A DNA stretch of 21,924 bases, taken from NCBI GenBank assembly GCA_004211235.1, contig SEEY01000002.1:1-21924 (forward strand). The letters run 5' to 3'. Source of the stretch: Rubrivivax sp. GTDB lineage: Bacteria > Pseudomonadota > Gammaproteobacteria > Burkholderiales > Burkholderiaceae. Numbering within the stretch: position 1 is the first letter of the stretch; each line of letters starts with the position of its first letter. Positions 7,536 through 15,221 of the stretch are shown piece after piece. The translations under genes and the position numbers were made by a program. The notes under the pieces are model-generated. The model was not told the DNA's origin. It did no database searches and worked only from the letters and a program-made list of their open reading frames with translations.

Positions 7536-7549
7536 TGTGCGCGCTACCA
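7536..7549 (+). promoter_or_regulatory. Promoter-proximal LacI-type operator of the TonB receptor
   Basis: TGTGCGCGCTACCA matches the xyl-box-like pattern at 11 of 14 positions of TGGTAGCGCTACCA and shares GCGCTACCATTT with the site in front of the glucuronidase. It overlaps the predicted start of transcription, which suits repression. Confidence 0.6.
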
Positions 7550-7617
7550 TTTTCTGGGCGCGGCGCGCTTCTACCGGCTGTCAAAGCCGGCTTCACAGAA
7601 CCAAACGGAGACATTGA

Positions 7618-10600
7618 ATGAGCACGATCCTTCTGCGGCGCACCCGCCAGGCTCCGGGGCAGGTCGCCCTGGCCATGACGCTGCTGGCCGGCCTCATCAC
7701 GCAGGCGTATGCGCAGACGGCGCCCGCCACCGAGCAGAAGCTCGACACGGTCGTCGTCACCGGCATCCGCGCGGCACTGGAAAGCTCCGCGAACGCCAAG
7801 AAAAATGCGGTCGGCTTCATCGACGCCATCACGGCCGAGGACATGGGCAAGTTCCCGGACAGCAACATCGCCGAGTCCATCTCCCGCATTCCCGGCGTTA
7901 CGTTGACGCGCGAAATCACCGGCGAGGGCCTGCAGATCCAGATCCGTGGCCTGGGCACCAACTTCACCCGCATCCTGCTGAACGGCGCGCCGGTTGCCTC
8001 GGCTTCCACCGGCCGTACCGACACGGGCAGCGCCAACCGTGAGGTCGACATGGACTTCATGCCGGGTGAGCTGTTCAGCCGCGTCACCGTCGTGAAGAGC
8101 CCGACCGCGTCGATGCTGGAAGGCGGCGCCGCCGGCATCGTCGACATGCGCAGCGCACGGCCGTTCGACAAGAAGGGCTTCCGTACCGCCGTCACGCTGA
8201 CCAGCACCAAGAACCAGCAGGCCGAGAAGTGGGGCAACCGCGGCTCCGTGCTGGTGAGCAATACCTGGGACAACGTCTTCGGCCTGTTGGCGGGCGTGGC
8301 CTGGTCGACCAACAAGGTCAAGACCACCGGCTTCGAATCCATCGGCTGGACCAACGCCAACCTGTCGGCCACGCAGGGCGCCAGCCTGGGCACGGCGCGC
8401 AACAGCACCGGCGGCGGCAACTGGACCATCCCCGGCACAGTGCCCGCCAATGCCGGCAACGGGCTGACGACCGGCGCCACCATCGACGAAGCCTTCCTGC
8501 TGGCCCGCAATCCGGGCCTGACGATCCAGCAGATCGACAACGCCATCATTCCGCGCCTGGGCCGCTCGATGGTGTCCGAGGGCAGCCGGGACCGCCAGAA
8601 CGCCATCCTGTCGATGGAAGTGCGCCCGAACAGCTCGGTGAAGTTCTTCCTCGACACCATCTACGGCCACAAGAAGAACGACTTCGAACGCGTCGACATG
8701 AACTGGGTGGGCCGCAACGGCTCGTCCATTCCCATCAACATGACGGTCGACAAGAGCGACTGTGCCAACGGCTGCACCGTCACTAAGGGCACCTTCGCCA
8801 ACGCGCAGTACTTCATGGAGTTCCGGCCCTACACGGAAGAGACGAAGTTCCACAGCCTCAACCCGGGCCTGAACGTGAAGATCACCGACGCGATCAGCGT
8901 CGACGTGCAGGCCAACATGACGCGCAGCGACTTCCAGCGCTCTTCGCCGACGGTGCTGTTCCAGACGGTGGGCAGCTCCGGCATCACGACCGAGTACGAC
9001 AACAGCAGCGGCGTGCCGAAGTTCAAGGCGGTGAACGCCGCCGGCGCCACCGACCTGTTGAACACGCCCAGCGCCTTCGGCTGGAATGGCGGCCGCCTGA
9101 ACCAGCAGGACGAGCTGCGTTCGATCCGCACGCATGGCATGCGCGGCACCGTCGACGTCGACGCCGGCATCTTCGACGTCAAGTTCGGCGGCGCCTACGA
9201 CAGCGTGTCGCGCCGCATCAACACGCTCGACAACAGCGGCTACTGGGAAAACATCGCCTGCCGCCGCAACGTCAACGTGTTCCTGCCGGGCCCCAACACC
9301 ACCAACACCGGTGGCGCCTGCAACGGCGCCGGTGCCGCGGGCCCCGCGGCCAGCGCCTACCCGGGCTATGGCACGGGCTTCACGGCCGGCGCCAACCCGG
9401 CCGGGCTGCAGTTCCTCGGCTCGGCCATTCCTAACGCCGCCATCCCCGGCTATCTGCATCCCACGTCGAACGGCTTCGTCTCGCTGGACTGGGGCCGTTT
9501 CGCCAAGGATTCCGGCTACCAGATGGCGCGCGACAACGCGACCTTCGGCACGGCGAACTCCAACAACAACGTGGCGCCCGGCTTCTTCCAGGAGCAGGTG
9601 ACGTCGATCTTCACCGAGGTGAATGGCGACACCACGCTGTTCGGCAACGAGCTGCGCTACAACGTCGGCGCCCGCTACGCCTCCACGCAACAGACCTTCG
9701 CCACGCTCACCACGCCGGCCGACCCGCGCAACGCGGCGCAGAACCTGGCCGACGGTGGCCGGTATCCGGCCGTGCTGACACAGAGCTACACGTCCACGAC
9801 TTACGGCAATTTCCTCCCATCGGGCAGCGTGGTCTACAACCTGCGCAAGGACGTGCTGGCCCGTGCGTCCGTGTCCAAGACCATCACCCGCGCCGATCCC
9901 ACGCAGCTGCGCGCGCTGTCCCTGAGCTTCACCGACCCGGCGGCGCAGAACGGCCAGCTGACCAACCCCGACCTCAAGCCCTACGAGTCCAAGAACGCCG
10001 ACCTGGGCCTGGAGTGGTACACGGGACGTGAAGGTTATGTGGCCGCCGCCTGGTTCAAGAAGGGCATCAAGGGCTTCACGGCCAACCGCACCTTGAATGT
10101 GAGCTTCGCGGACCTGAACGCCTACGGCGTCAACTGGACGCAGGGCGGCCTGACGGACACGCAGAAGACCGGCCTGTACACGCGAGCCGGCGTGCAGCCC
10201 GTGCCGACGGACCTGGCTGCACTGCCGACCGCTGCACAGCTCGCCGCCATCAACGGCCTGGGCGTCGTGCTGACGCAGACGCAGAACACCGCCGACGAGC
10301 TGACGATCAAGGGCCTGGAGCTGACTGTGCAGCAGCCGCTGGACATCATCTCGACCTACCTGAAAGGCCTGGGCGTCAGCGCCAACTACACCAAGGTCAG
10401 GCAGTCGGGTGCCAACGTCGCCACCGGCGTGCCGCCCTACACCTACAACCTGGCCGCCTACTATGAAGGCCGCTTCGGCGGCTTCCGCGTGACCAAGACC
10501 TTCACCAAGGGTTCGCAAACCTCGGGCACCGGCCAGAACGGCATCACGGCCGCCGCCTTCTACGGCATGGACTACTCACAGGTGGACTTCACCTCGCGCC

Positions 10601-10767
10601 TGAATCTTGGCGAAGTGATCGGCTGGAAGAGAGACCTGCAGGCCACGTTCGACGTGTTCAACGTGACCCGCTCGTCGCAGCGCACGAACTTCCAGTTCGC
10701 GAATGCACCGTACGCAATCTACGAGCCGGGGCGCACCTACCAGATCGGTCTGCGCGCCAGCTTCTGA
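7618..10767 (+). CDS. TonB-dependent outer-membrane receptor (Xanthomonas/Caulobacter type)
   Basis: The 1049-aa protein is a large TonB-dependent receptor of the kind used for oligosaccharide uptake. A signal peptide covers residues 1-32 (cut after AYA). The TonB box is DTVVVTG at 43-49, followed by the plug domain (ITAEDMGKFPDSNIAESISRIPGV onward; LQIQIRGLGTNFTRILLNG), and then a long beta-barrel ending in the typical terminal phenylalanine (YQIGLRASF). GGAG lies 7 nt before the ATG at 7618. With two LacI-type operators shared with the GH67 gene, the likely cargo is a glucuronoxylan fragment. It is the last gene of the uronate locus and is followed by an intrinsic terminator. A close alternative is uptake of another hemicellulose oligomer. 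Confidence 0.95.
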   Translation: MSTILLRRTRQAPGQVALAMTLLAGLITQAYAQTAPATEQKLDTVVVTGIRAALESSANAKKNAVGFIDAITAEDMGKFPDSNIAESISRIPGVTLTREITGEGLQIQIRGLGTNFTRILLNGAPVASASTGRTDTGSANREVDMDFMPGELFSRVTVVKSPTASMLEGGAAGIVDMRSARPFDKKGFRTAVTLTSTKNQQAEKWGNRGSVLVSNTWDNVFGLLAGVAWSTNKVKTTGFESIGWTNANLSATQGASLGTARNSTGGGNWTIPGTVPANAGNGLTTGATIDEAFLLARNPGLTIQQIDNAIIPRLGRSMVSEGSRDRQNAILSMEVRPNSSVKFFLDTIYGHKKNDFERVDMNWVGRNGSSIPINMTVDKSDCANGCTVTKGTFANAQYFMEFRPYTEETKFHSLNPGLNVKITDAISVDVQANMTRSDFQRSSPTVLFQTVGSSGITTEYDNSSGVPKFKAVNAAGATDLLNTPSAFGWNGGRLNQQDELRSIRTHGMRGTVDVDAGIFDVKFGGAYDSVSRRINTLDNSGYWENIACRRNVNVFLPGPNTTNTGGACNGAGAAGPAASAYPGYGTGFTAGANPAGLQFLGSAIPNAAIPGYLHPTSNGFVSLDWGRFAKDSGYQMARDNATFGTANSNNNVAPGFFQEQVTSIFTEVNGDTTLFGNELRYNVGARYASTQQTFATLTTPADPRNAAQNLADGGRYPAVLTQSYTSTTYGNFLPSGSVVYNLRKDVLARASVSKTITRADPTQLRALSLSFTDPAAQNGQLTNPDLKPYESKNADLGLEWYTGREGYVAAAWFKKGIKGFTANRTLNVSFADLNAYGVNWTQGGLTDTQKTGLYTRAGVQPVPTDLAALPTAAQLAAINGLGVVLTQTQNTADELTIKGLELTVQQPLDIISTYLKGLGVSANYTKVRQSGANVATGVPPYTYNLAAYYEGRFGGFRVTKTFTKGSQTSGTGQNGITAAAFYGMDYSQVDFTSRLNLGEVIGWKRDLQATFDVFNVTRSSQRTNFQFANAPYAIYEPGRTYQIGLRASF

Positions 10768-10787
10768 TCGGGAGCAGGCATTCAACC

Positions 10788-10811
10788 AAGGGCTCCTGCG
10801 GGAGCCCTTTT
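10788..10811 (+). terminator. Intrinsic terminator of the TonB receptor gene
   Basis: A 9-bp stem, AAGGGCTCC with GGAGCCCTT, encloses a 4-nt loop and runs into TTTT. It starts 20 nt after the receptor stop codon and separates the sugar locus from the LexA-type promoter that follows. Confidence 0.85.
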
Positions 10812-10835
10812 CAATGGCCGGCGTGTGACGAGAAC

Positions 10836-10874
10836 TTGGCAACCGGGGCGGGACTACTGTATAAACATACATAT
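10836..10874 (+). promoter_or_regulatory. Sigma-70 promoter overlapped by a LexA-like SOS box
   Basis: TTGGCA (10836-10841) and TATAAA (10860-10865) are 18 bp apart, giving a strong promoter. The -10 box is covered by CTGTATAAACATACAT (10857-10872), which matches the LexA consensus CTGT-N8-ACAG except for the last base. The flanking TA before CTGT also fits extended SOS boxes. The expected transcript starts near 10872, about 20 nt before the small ORF at 10892. Confidence 0.7.
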
Positions 10875-10891
10875 CCCACCGAGGCCCTGAC

Positions 10892-10972
10892 ATGCACCAC
10901 GCCTACCGCCAGAACTACACCCCGAGCCGCCCACTGCCACGCTGGCTGCAACGGCTCATCTACTGGCTCTGA
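10892..10972 (+). CDS. Candidate SOS-induced 26-aa micropeptide
   Basis: An ATG-to-TGA ORF of 26 codons begins 7 nt after GAGG and about 20 nt after the start predicted for the LexA-type promoter. The peptide is basic and aromatic: His and Tyr near the start (MHHAYRQNY), a proline-bearing middle (TPSRPLP) and an amphipathic, Trp-rich end (RWLQRLIYWL). It lacks a full-length transmembrane helix. I recognise no family. Known SOS-induced small proteins of similar size include TisB and DinQ (toxins) and Caulobacter SidA (division inhibitor), but there is no sequence resemblance that I can claim. It could also be the start of a small RNA with an incidental ORF. Confidence 0.55.
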   Translation: MHHAYRQNYTPSRPLPRWLQRLIYWL

Positions 10973-11016
10973 ACCACCGCTTCATATGCCGGCGCACGGC
11001 TGGCACCTCGCGGCGT

Positions 11017-11487
11017 TCAGGCCGCAGCGGCGTCTTCCGTAGCCGTGCCTGCCGCCTTGGCTGCTGCCAGATGCGGCGCCGTCGCAAATTCTTGCCGCAG
11101 CCGTTGCAGCAAGTCCTCGCGATCCGGCAGGGGCGCGCCGCAGGAGATGCGCGACGCAATCGCGCGGTCCAGCGCCCCTTCCAGCCCGTTGCATTGCACC
11201 GAGTACGACGTGTGGTGCGGCTGGCCGAGCCGGTCCGTCCAGGTCGCCACGACGCGCAACACCGGGCCGCAGGTGCGCATGGCCCATTCGAAGCGGATAC
11301 CCGCCGTGCGTGTGCGGCTGCGCCGCATCAGCCGGCCCATGGTGCTGCCACCCGGGCGGCGCGGGCGCTGAGCGTCCGCACCGAAGTCACCGTTCATTGA
11401 GTTGAGGGTGCCTGCCGCAACGGAGGGTTCATATTGGGGGTGCGGCGTTGCGCTGTGCAACCCGCCCGAGAGACCTTCTAGTGCCAT
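11017..11487 (-). CDS. Uncharacterised 156-aa protein
   Basis: I do not recognise a family. The start is well supported: AGGAG lies about 7 nt before the ATG, and a sigma-54-type promoter lies about 40 nt upstream of it. The N-terminal 60 residues look disordered and arginine/proline-rich. Residues 63-126 look folded (IRFEWAMRTCGPVLRVVATW, then SYSVQCNGLEGALDRAIASR) and contain three cysteines; the tail is alanine-rich. There is no signal peptide or membrane segment. It is the last unit of the minus-strand series after the PLD lipoprotein and may share that regulon. Confidence 0.75.
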   Translation of the reverse strand: MALEGLSGGLHSATPHPQYEPSVAAGTLNSMNGDFGADAQRPRRPGGSTMGRLMRRSRTRTAGIRFEWAMRTCGPVLRVVATWTDRLGQPHHTSYSVQCNGLEGALDRAIASRISCGAPLPDREDLLQRLRQEFATAPHLAAAKAAGTATEDAAAA

Positions 11488-11537
11488 AGCTTGACTCCTT
11501 TGATGGCATAGACAGAGGAATGACGCGAACACAAACT

Positions 11538-11553
11538 GGCAATCGGCGCGCCA
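11538..11553 (-). promoter_or_regulatory. Sigma-54 promoter for the 156-aa protein
   Basis: On the minus strand, TGGCGCGCCGATTGCC fits TGGCACG-N4-TTGCW with GG and GC exactly 10 bp apart. The predicted start is near 11527, giving a leader of about 40 nt with a good ribosome binding site. Confidence 0.7.
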
Positions 11554-11567
11554 ACCCCGGCTGGATG

Positions 11568-12992
11568 TCAGAGCAACGGTTCCACGACACGTGCAAAGCC
11601 TTCCAGCAGGCGCTGCCCCAGCCCGCGACGCGCCCACTGCTCGGCCTCGATGCGCCCGGAGACGCTGATGTCCCGCGCGAACAGCGCCTGCATCTGCTCG
11701 CCGAAGTCGTCGCCCAGGACGATGACGTCGATCTCGTTGTTGCCGACGATGCTCCGCCAGTCGAGATTGCTGGAGCCGACGCTCGAGAACACGCCATCGA
11801 TGACGGCGGTCTTGGCGTGCATCACCGTCTGGGACATCTCGTAGACCTGCACGCCCGCCTCCAGCAGTTGCGCATAGCGCGAACGAGCGGCATGCAGCAC
11901 CAGCGCCGCATCGCTGCGGCCGGGCAGCACCAGCGCGACGGCCACACCGCGCCGCGCGGCATCGCACAGCGCCTGGATGAGCTCCGGCCCCGGCGCGAAA
12001 TAAGCCATCGTCAGCTGCACGCTCACCTGTGAAGCGTCGATCGCGCGCAGCAGTGCCTTGTAGGTCGGGTTGATTCCATTGCGAGGATCGCCCGCCACCA
12101 GCTTGATGATCCGCTGGCCGGGCAGGGCGACACGGGGCTCGGGCGTGGGGGCGAGGGTGCCTTCGCAGCCTTGGTGCTCCCAGGACTGCTTGAACACGGC
12201 CGCCAGCGCCGGCACGACGGGCCCGCGCAATTCGACCTGGGTGTCCCGCCAGCCCTCGGTGTCGGCATCCGCAGGCGGTTCCTTGCGCCGTGAGCTGCCG
12301 AACGAGCCCTTCGCGTACACATTGCTCAGGTTGATGCCGCCGGTGAAGGCCACATCGCTGTCGGCCGCCAGCATCTTGCGGTGGTTGCGCTGCAGCAGCC
12401 CCCAATGGCCGGGGCGCTCCAGCGGGTTGACCGGATTGAAGGCGCAGACGGCCACGCCGCCCGCGCGGAGTCGATCGAAGAAGGCGCGCTCCGTGCCCAG
12501 CGAGCCGATGCTGTCGTACATCATCGCGACGCTGACACCCTCGGCCGCCTTGCGGATCAGCAGGTCGGCCACCTCGGCCGCCACGCCGTCGCCCTCGACG
12601 ATGTAGAACTCCACCAGGATGCGCTGCCTGGCCGCCGCGATGGCGGCCTTCATGGCGGCGAACGTGGCCGGTCCGTCGACCAGCAAGCGCGCGGTGTTGC
12701 CGCGAAGCAGCTCGGTTTCGCCGGTGGCTGCCAACACGCCCAGCTGGCGCTCGAACAAGGCGCCACGGCCTTCCGCGCGCACCCGCGCCAGGTCGCGCGC
12801 CTCGGTGGCAGCGCCCACGGTGCCTCGGCCGTCCACGAGCGTCACCTGCGCCGCGGTCGCCTGCCGGCTCAGGGGACGCAGTTCCGTGTCACGCTCATTC
12901 AGGTTGGCGCAACCGGCCATGTTCGCCAGGGCGCACAACGCGCTGGCAGTCCACAGCCAGCCGGCGTCACGCCAGCCTCGAATTTGTCTCAT
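11568..12992 (-). CDS. PLD-superfamily lipoprotein (cardiolipin synthase-like)
   Basis: The 474-aa protein has two HxKxxxxD (HKD) motifs: HRKMLAAD (H204, K206, D211) followed by FTGGINLSN, and HAKTAVID (H392, K394, D399) followed by SSVGSSNLD. This is the catalytic pair of phospholipase D and bacterial cardiolipin synthases. The N-terminus is a lipoprotein-like signal with the candidate lipid-anchored cysteine C28 (NMAGC), so it should face the periplasm rather than span the membrane like E. coli ClsA. The likely activity is phosphatidyl transfer or phospholipid hydrolysis; the exact substrate is open. The start at 12992 is required for the signal sequence, although the ribosome binding site is weak. 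A sigma-54-type promoter lies about 46 nt upstream. Confidence 0.88.
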   Translation of the reverse strand: MRQIRGWRDAGWLWTASALCALANMAGCANLNERDTELRPLSRQATAAQVTLVDGRGTVGAATEARDLARVRAEGRGALFERQLGVLAATGETELLRGNTARLLVDGPATFAAMKAAIAAARQRILVEFYIVEGDGVAAEVADLLIRKAAEGVSVAMMYDSIGSLGTERAFFDRLRAGGVAVCAFNPVNPLERPGHWGLLQRNHRKMLAADSDVAFTGGINLSNVYAKGSFGSSRRKEPPADADTEGWRDTQVELRGPVVPALAAVFKQSWEHQGCEGTLAPTPEPRVALPGQRIIKLVAGDPRNGINPTYKALLRAIDASQVSVQLTMAYFAPGPELIQALCDAARRGVAVALVLPGRSDAALVLHAARSRYAQLLEAGVQVYEMSQTVMHAKTAVIDGVFSSVGSSNLDWRSIVGNNEIDVIVLGDDFGEQMQALFARDISVSGRIEAEQWARRGLGQRLLEGFARVVEPLL

Positions 12993-13037
12993 CTGCTTTG
13001 CATTCGTGGCCAGCGAAATTGGCTGCTCACGCAGAAA

Positions 13038-13053
13038 AGCAAGTCCGATGCCC
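13038..13053 (-). promoter_or_regulatory. Sigma-54 promoter for the PLD lipoprotein gene
   Basis: On the minus strand, GGGCATCGGACTTGCT has GG-N10-GC spacing and TTGCT running into TTTT-rich sequence, as common at sigma-54 sites. The predicted start is near 13027, giving a leader of about 35 nt. Confidence 0.7.
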
Positions 13054-13079
13054 GGCGCAGATGACGCCCGATGGCTGCG

Positions 13080-13259
13080 TTAGGAGCGTCGTTCGTCTCG
13101 GGTGGAGGCAGGAGCCGCCGGCACGTGTCCGGGCGTGGGGCGCTGCATCTCCTCCAGGCTCGCGCCCGGATCTTCCTCGCCGGCCACGGAGTCATCGTCA
13201 CCGTGTGCGCCAGGCAGCGGCGGGGTAGGGGGAGCGGGATGGGTCTTGGGCTCAGGCAT
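13080..13259 (-). CDS. Small hypothetical protein, proline-rich and acidic (59 aa)
   Basis: The product begins MPEPKTHPAPPTPPLPG and continues with an acidic stretch (GDDDSVAGEED). It looks disordered, and no family or membrane segment is recognised. It follows the 72-aa membrane protein gene by 32 bp on the same strand and could be its operon partner. The ribosome binding site is poor and a longer start is possible, so the gene is tentative. Confidence 0.35.
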   Translation of the reverse strand: MPEPKTHPAPPTPPLPGAHGDDDSVAGEEDPGASLEEMQRPTPGHVPAAPASTRDERRS

Positions 13260-13291
13260 GGCGCAATTGCTGCAATTCTTTCCGGTGCGGG

Positions 13292-13510
13292 TCAGCGTTC
13301 GTCGGGCAGCGGGCGACCACCTTCGCCTTCCCACGTGTTGACGCCCTCAGGTGCACGCGCGCAGCGGCCCGACCGGCGATGCCGGTGCTTGGCGCGGAAT
13401 GCCTTCATGCCCAGCAACAGCAGCGACCCGAGCACCATCGCCTCGGCCAGATAACGCAGCGCGGCGCCGGGCGGCTCGTCGAAGTCCTGTCGCGTGCTGC
13501 GTGTAGGCAT
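13292..13510 (-). CDS. Small single-pass membrane protein (72 aa)
   Basis: One hydrophobic segment at about residues 20-38 (LAEAMVLGSLLLLGMKAF) is followed by a very basic stretch (RAKHRHRRSGR) and a soluble tail. This predicts a single-pass inner-membrane protein with the basic side in the cytoplasm. AGGTGA lies 10 nt before the ATG. The gene is divergent from the sigma-54 response regulator, and a sigma-54-type promoter sits at 13547-13562. The family is not recognised. Confidence 0.6.
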   Translation of the reverse strand: MPTRSTRQDFDEPPGAALRYLAEAMVLGSLLLLGMKAFRAKHRHRRSGRCARAPEGVNTWEGEGGRPLPDER

Positions 13511-13546
13511 GGGGGTTGCATCACCTGTTGTTCACGGCGAGGCTCC

Positions 13547-13562
13547 GGCAAGCGGCATGCCC
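13547..13562 (-). promoter_or_regulatory. Sigma-54 promoter for the 72-aa membrane protein
   Basis: On the minus strand, GGGCATGCCGCTTGCC carries GG-N10-GC and shares 13 of 16 bases with the plus-strand site at 15166-15181. The predicted start is near 13536, 26 nt before the ATG. Confidence 0.72.
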
Positions 13563-13687
13563 GCAGCGTTACATCAAAAACATCCCTGCGGTCGCTGCTG
13601 CTTGGCGCAGACGACGTGGAATCTGATGACAATGACGCACAGAGTCCCATATCAACGTTATTGCAAGATCGAAAGGGTTAGACGCCG

Positions 13688-15154
13688 ATGCCGCATGCCT
13701 TGGTGGTGGATGACGACCATGATTCAGCTGCGTCCCTGCGCGCGCTGATCGCGGGGGAGCAGTTCACGGTCGCCGTTGCCCACAATCTGCGCGACGCACG
13801 GCGGCAGATTTCCCTCCAGCAGCCCGACATCCTGCTGCTTGACCTGCGCCTGCCCGACGGCAACGGCATGGACCTGCTGGCCGACCCCAAGCTGGTGGCC
13901 AACTCGGAGGTCGTGCTCTGCACCGGCCATGCCAACCTCGAGACGTCGATCCAGGCCCTGCGCCTGGGTGCCGCCGACTACCTCATCAAGCCCGTCAACC
14001 TGAAGCAGTTGCAGGGCGTGCTGTCGCGCATCATGAAGCCGGCAGCACTGCAGGCGGAAGTGGAAGACCTGACGGCCAACCTGGCGCAATCGGGGCACTT
14101 CGGCCATCTGTGGGGCCGCAGCGCGCCGATGCAGCGCATCTACGAGCAGATTTCCCGCGTGGCGGGCACCAGCGTGTCGGTGTTCATCACCGGCGAGTCC
14201 GGCACTGGCAAGGAGGTCGTGGCGCAGACGGTGCATGACCTCAGCCGGCGCCGCAAGCGGCCCTTCCTGGCCGTCAACTGCGGCGCCATCAGCCCCAACC
14301 TGATCGAGAGCGAAATCTTCGGCCACGAAAAGGGCAGCTTCACCGGCGCCGAGCGCCAGCACCAGGGCTTCTTCGAGCGCGCCAGCGGCGGCACGCTGTT
14401 CCTGGACGAGATCACCGAGATGCCGCTGGAGCTGCAGGTCAAGCTGCTGCGCGTGCTCGAAACCGGCCGCTTCATGCGCGTCGGCAGCACGACGAGCCAG
14501 GAAACCGATGTGCGCATCATTGCCGCCACGAACCGGCCGCCCTATCAGGCCGTGTCCAGCGGCAAGCTGCGCGAAGACCTGCTCTATCGCCTGAACATCT
14601 TTCCCATCGAGCTGCCGCCGCTGCGCGACCGTGCGGCCGACGTGCCGCTGCTGGCCAACCATTTCCTCACCGCCATCAGCGAGCAGGAGGGCGCCGTGCG
14701 CCGCTTCACCCCGGCTGCGCTGGCGGCGCTGGTGGAGTACCCGTGGCCGGGCAATGTGCGCGAGCTGCGCAATGCCGTGCAGCGCGCCTACGTGATGGCG
14801 GCCGACGAGTTCATCGACGACGCCTGGCTGCCGCGTGTCGACAGCGCGGGCCTGATGACCGGCTGGGGCGCCGCCAGCGGCCCCGTGGAGCCTGCCGCCG
14901 CCCCTGCTATGGCGGTCACGGCCATACCGGCGGCCCAGCCCGCCGCCATGGCCGAATCGGTTCCCAGCATCACCCTGCCCATCGGCACCAGCGTGGCCGC
15001 AGCAGAGCGCGCCCTGATGCTGGCCACCTTGCGTCATTTCAACCATCACAAGGAGCGCACCGCCGCGGCGCTGGGCATCAGCCTCAAGACGCTCTACAAC
15101 CGTCTGAAGGAATATGCAGCCGAGGGTGCGGCAACGGAGCCCACGCGCGACTGA
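13688..15154 (+). CDS. Sigma-54-dependent response regulator (NtrC type)
   Basis: The 488-aa protein has all three NtrC-type domains. The receiver (1-115) has the phospho-acceptor D52 in LLLDLRLPDG, the acidic pocket D8-D10, T79 and K101. The AAA+ domain (about 140-375) has Walker A GESGTGKE (169-176), the sigma-54 contact loop GSFTGA (216-221, a variant of GAFTGA), Walker B TLFLDE (236-241) and arginine-finger candidates R295 and R301. A long Ala/Pro linker (about 395-430) leads to the Fis-type helix-turn-helix (about 455-476, RTAAALGISLKTLYNRLKEY). No sensor kinase gene lies next to it in the window. It has no sigma-54 site of its own, while the units around it do, so it is the natural candidate activator of those promoters. 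Both its neighbours encode small membrane proteins. Confidence 0.95.
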   Translation: MPHALVVDDDHDSAASLRALIAGEQFTVAVAHNLRDARRQISLQQPDILLLDLRLPDGNGMDLLADPKLVANSEVVLCTGHANLETSIQALRLGAADYLIKPVNLKQLQGVLSRIMKPAALQAEVEDLTANLAQSGHFGHLWGRSAPMQRIYEQISRVAGTSVSVFITGESGTGKEVVAQTVHDLSRRRKRPFLAVNCGAISPNLIESEIFGHEKGSFTGAERQHQGFFERASGGTLFLDEITEMPLELQVKLLRVLETGRFMRVGSTTSQETDVRIIAATNRPPYQAVSSGKLREDLLYRLNIFPIELPPLRDRAADVPLLANHFLTAISEQEGAVRRFTPAALAALVEYPWPGNVRELRNAVQRAYVMAADEFIDDAWLPRVDSAGLMTGWGAASGPVEPAAAPAMAVTAIPAAQPAAMAESVPSITLPIGTSVAAAERALMLATLRHFNHHKERTAAALGISLKTLYNRLKEYAAEGAATEPTRD

Positions 15155-15165
15155 GGCCGGGCTGC

Positions 15166-15181
15166 GGGCCCGCCGATTGCC
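15166..15181 (+). promoter_or_regulatory. Sigma-54 promoter for the 74-aa membrane protein
   Basis: GGGCCCGCCGATTGCC carries GG at 15167-15168 and GC at 15179-15180 with 10 bp between. The CCGATTGCC half is identical to that of the site at 11538-11553. The predicted start is near 15192, 30 nt before the ATG. Confidence 0.7.
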
Positions 15182-15211
15182 AGGAGGTCAGACCTCAACC
15201 AACCCTCCTGG
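15180..15211. repeat. 8-bp inverted repeat spanning the -12 element and the ribosome binding site
   Basis: CCAGGAGG (15180-15187) and CCTCCTGG (15204-15211) are perfect reverse complements with a 16-nt gap. The left half begins inside the -12 region and the right half overlaps the start of GGAG (15210-15213) used by the ORF at 15222. It may be an operator or a leader structure. Confidence 0.5.
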
Positions 15212-15221
15212 AGTCAGCACC

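Noticed and set aside
13405..13650. Minus-strand ORF of 81 codons overlapping the 72-aa membrane protein gene
   Set aside because: It is in another frame of a better-supported gene, has a Ser/Arg/Cys-rich composition, and runs through the sigma-54-type element.
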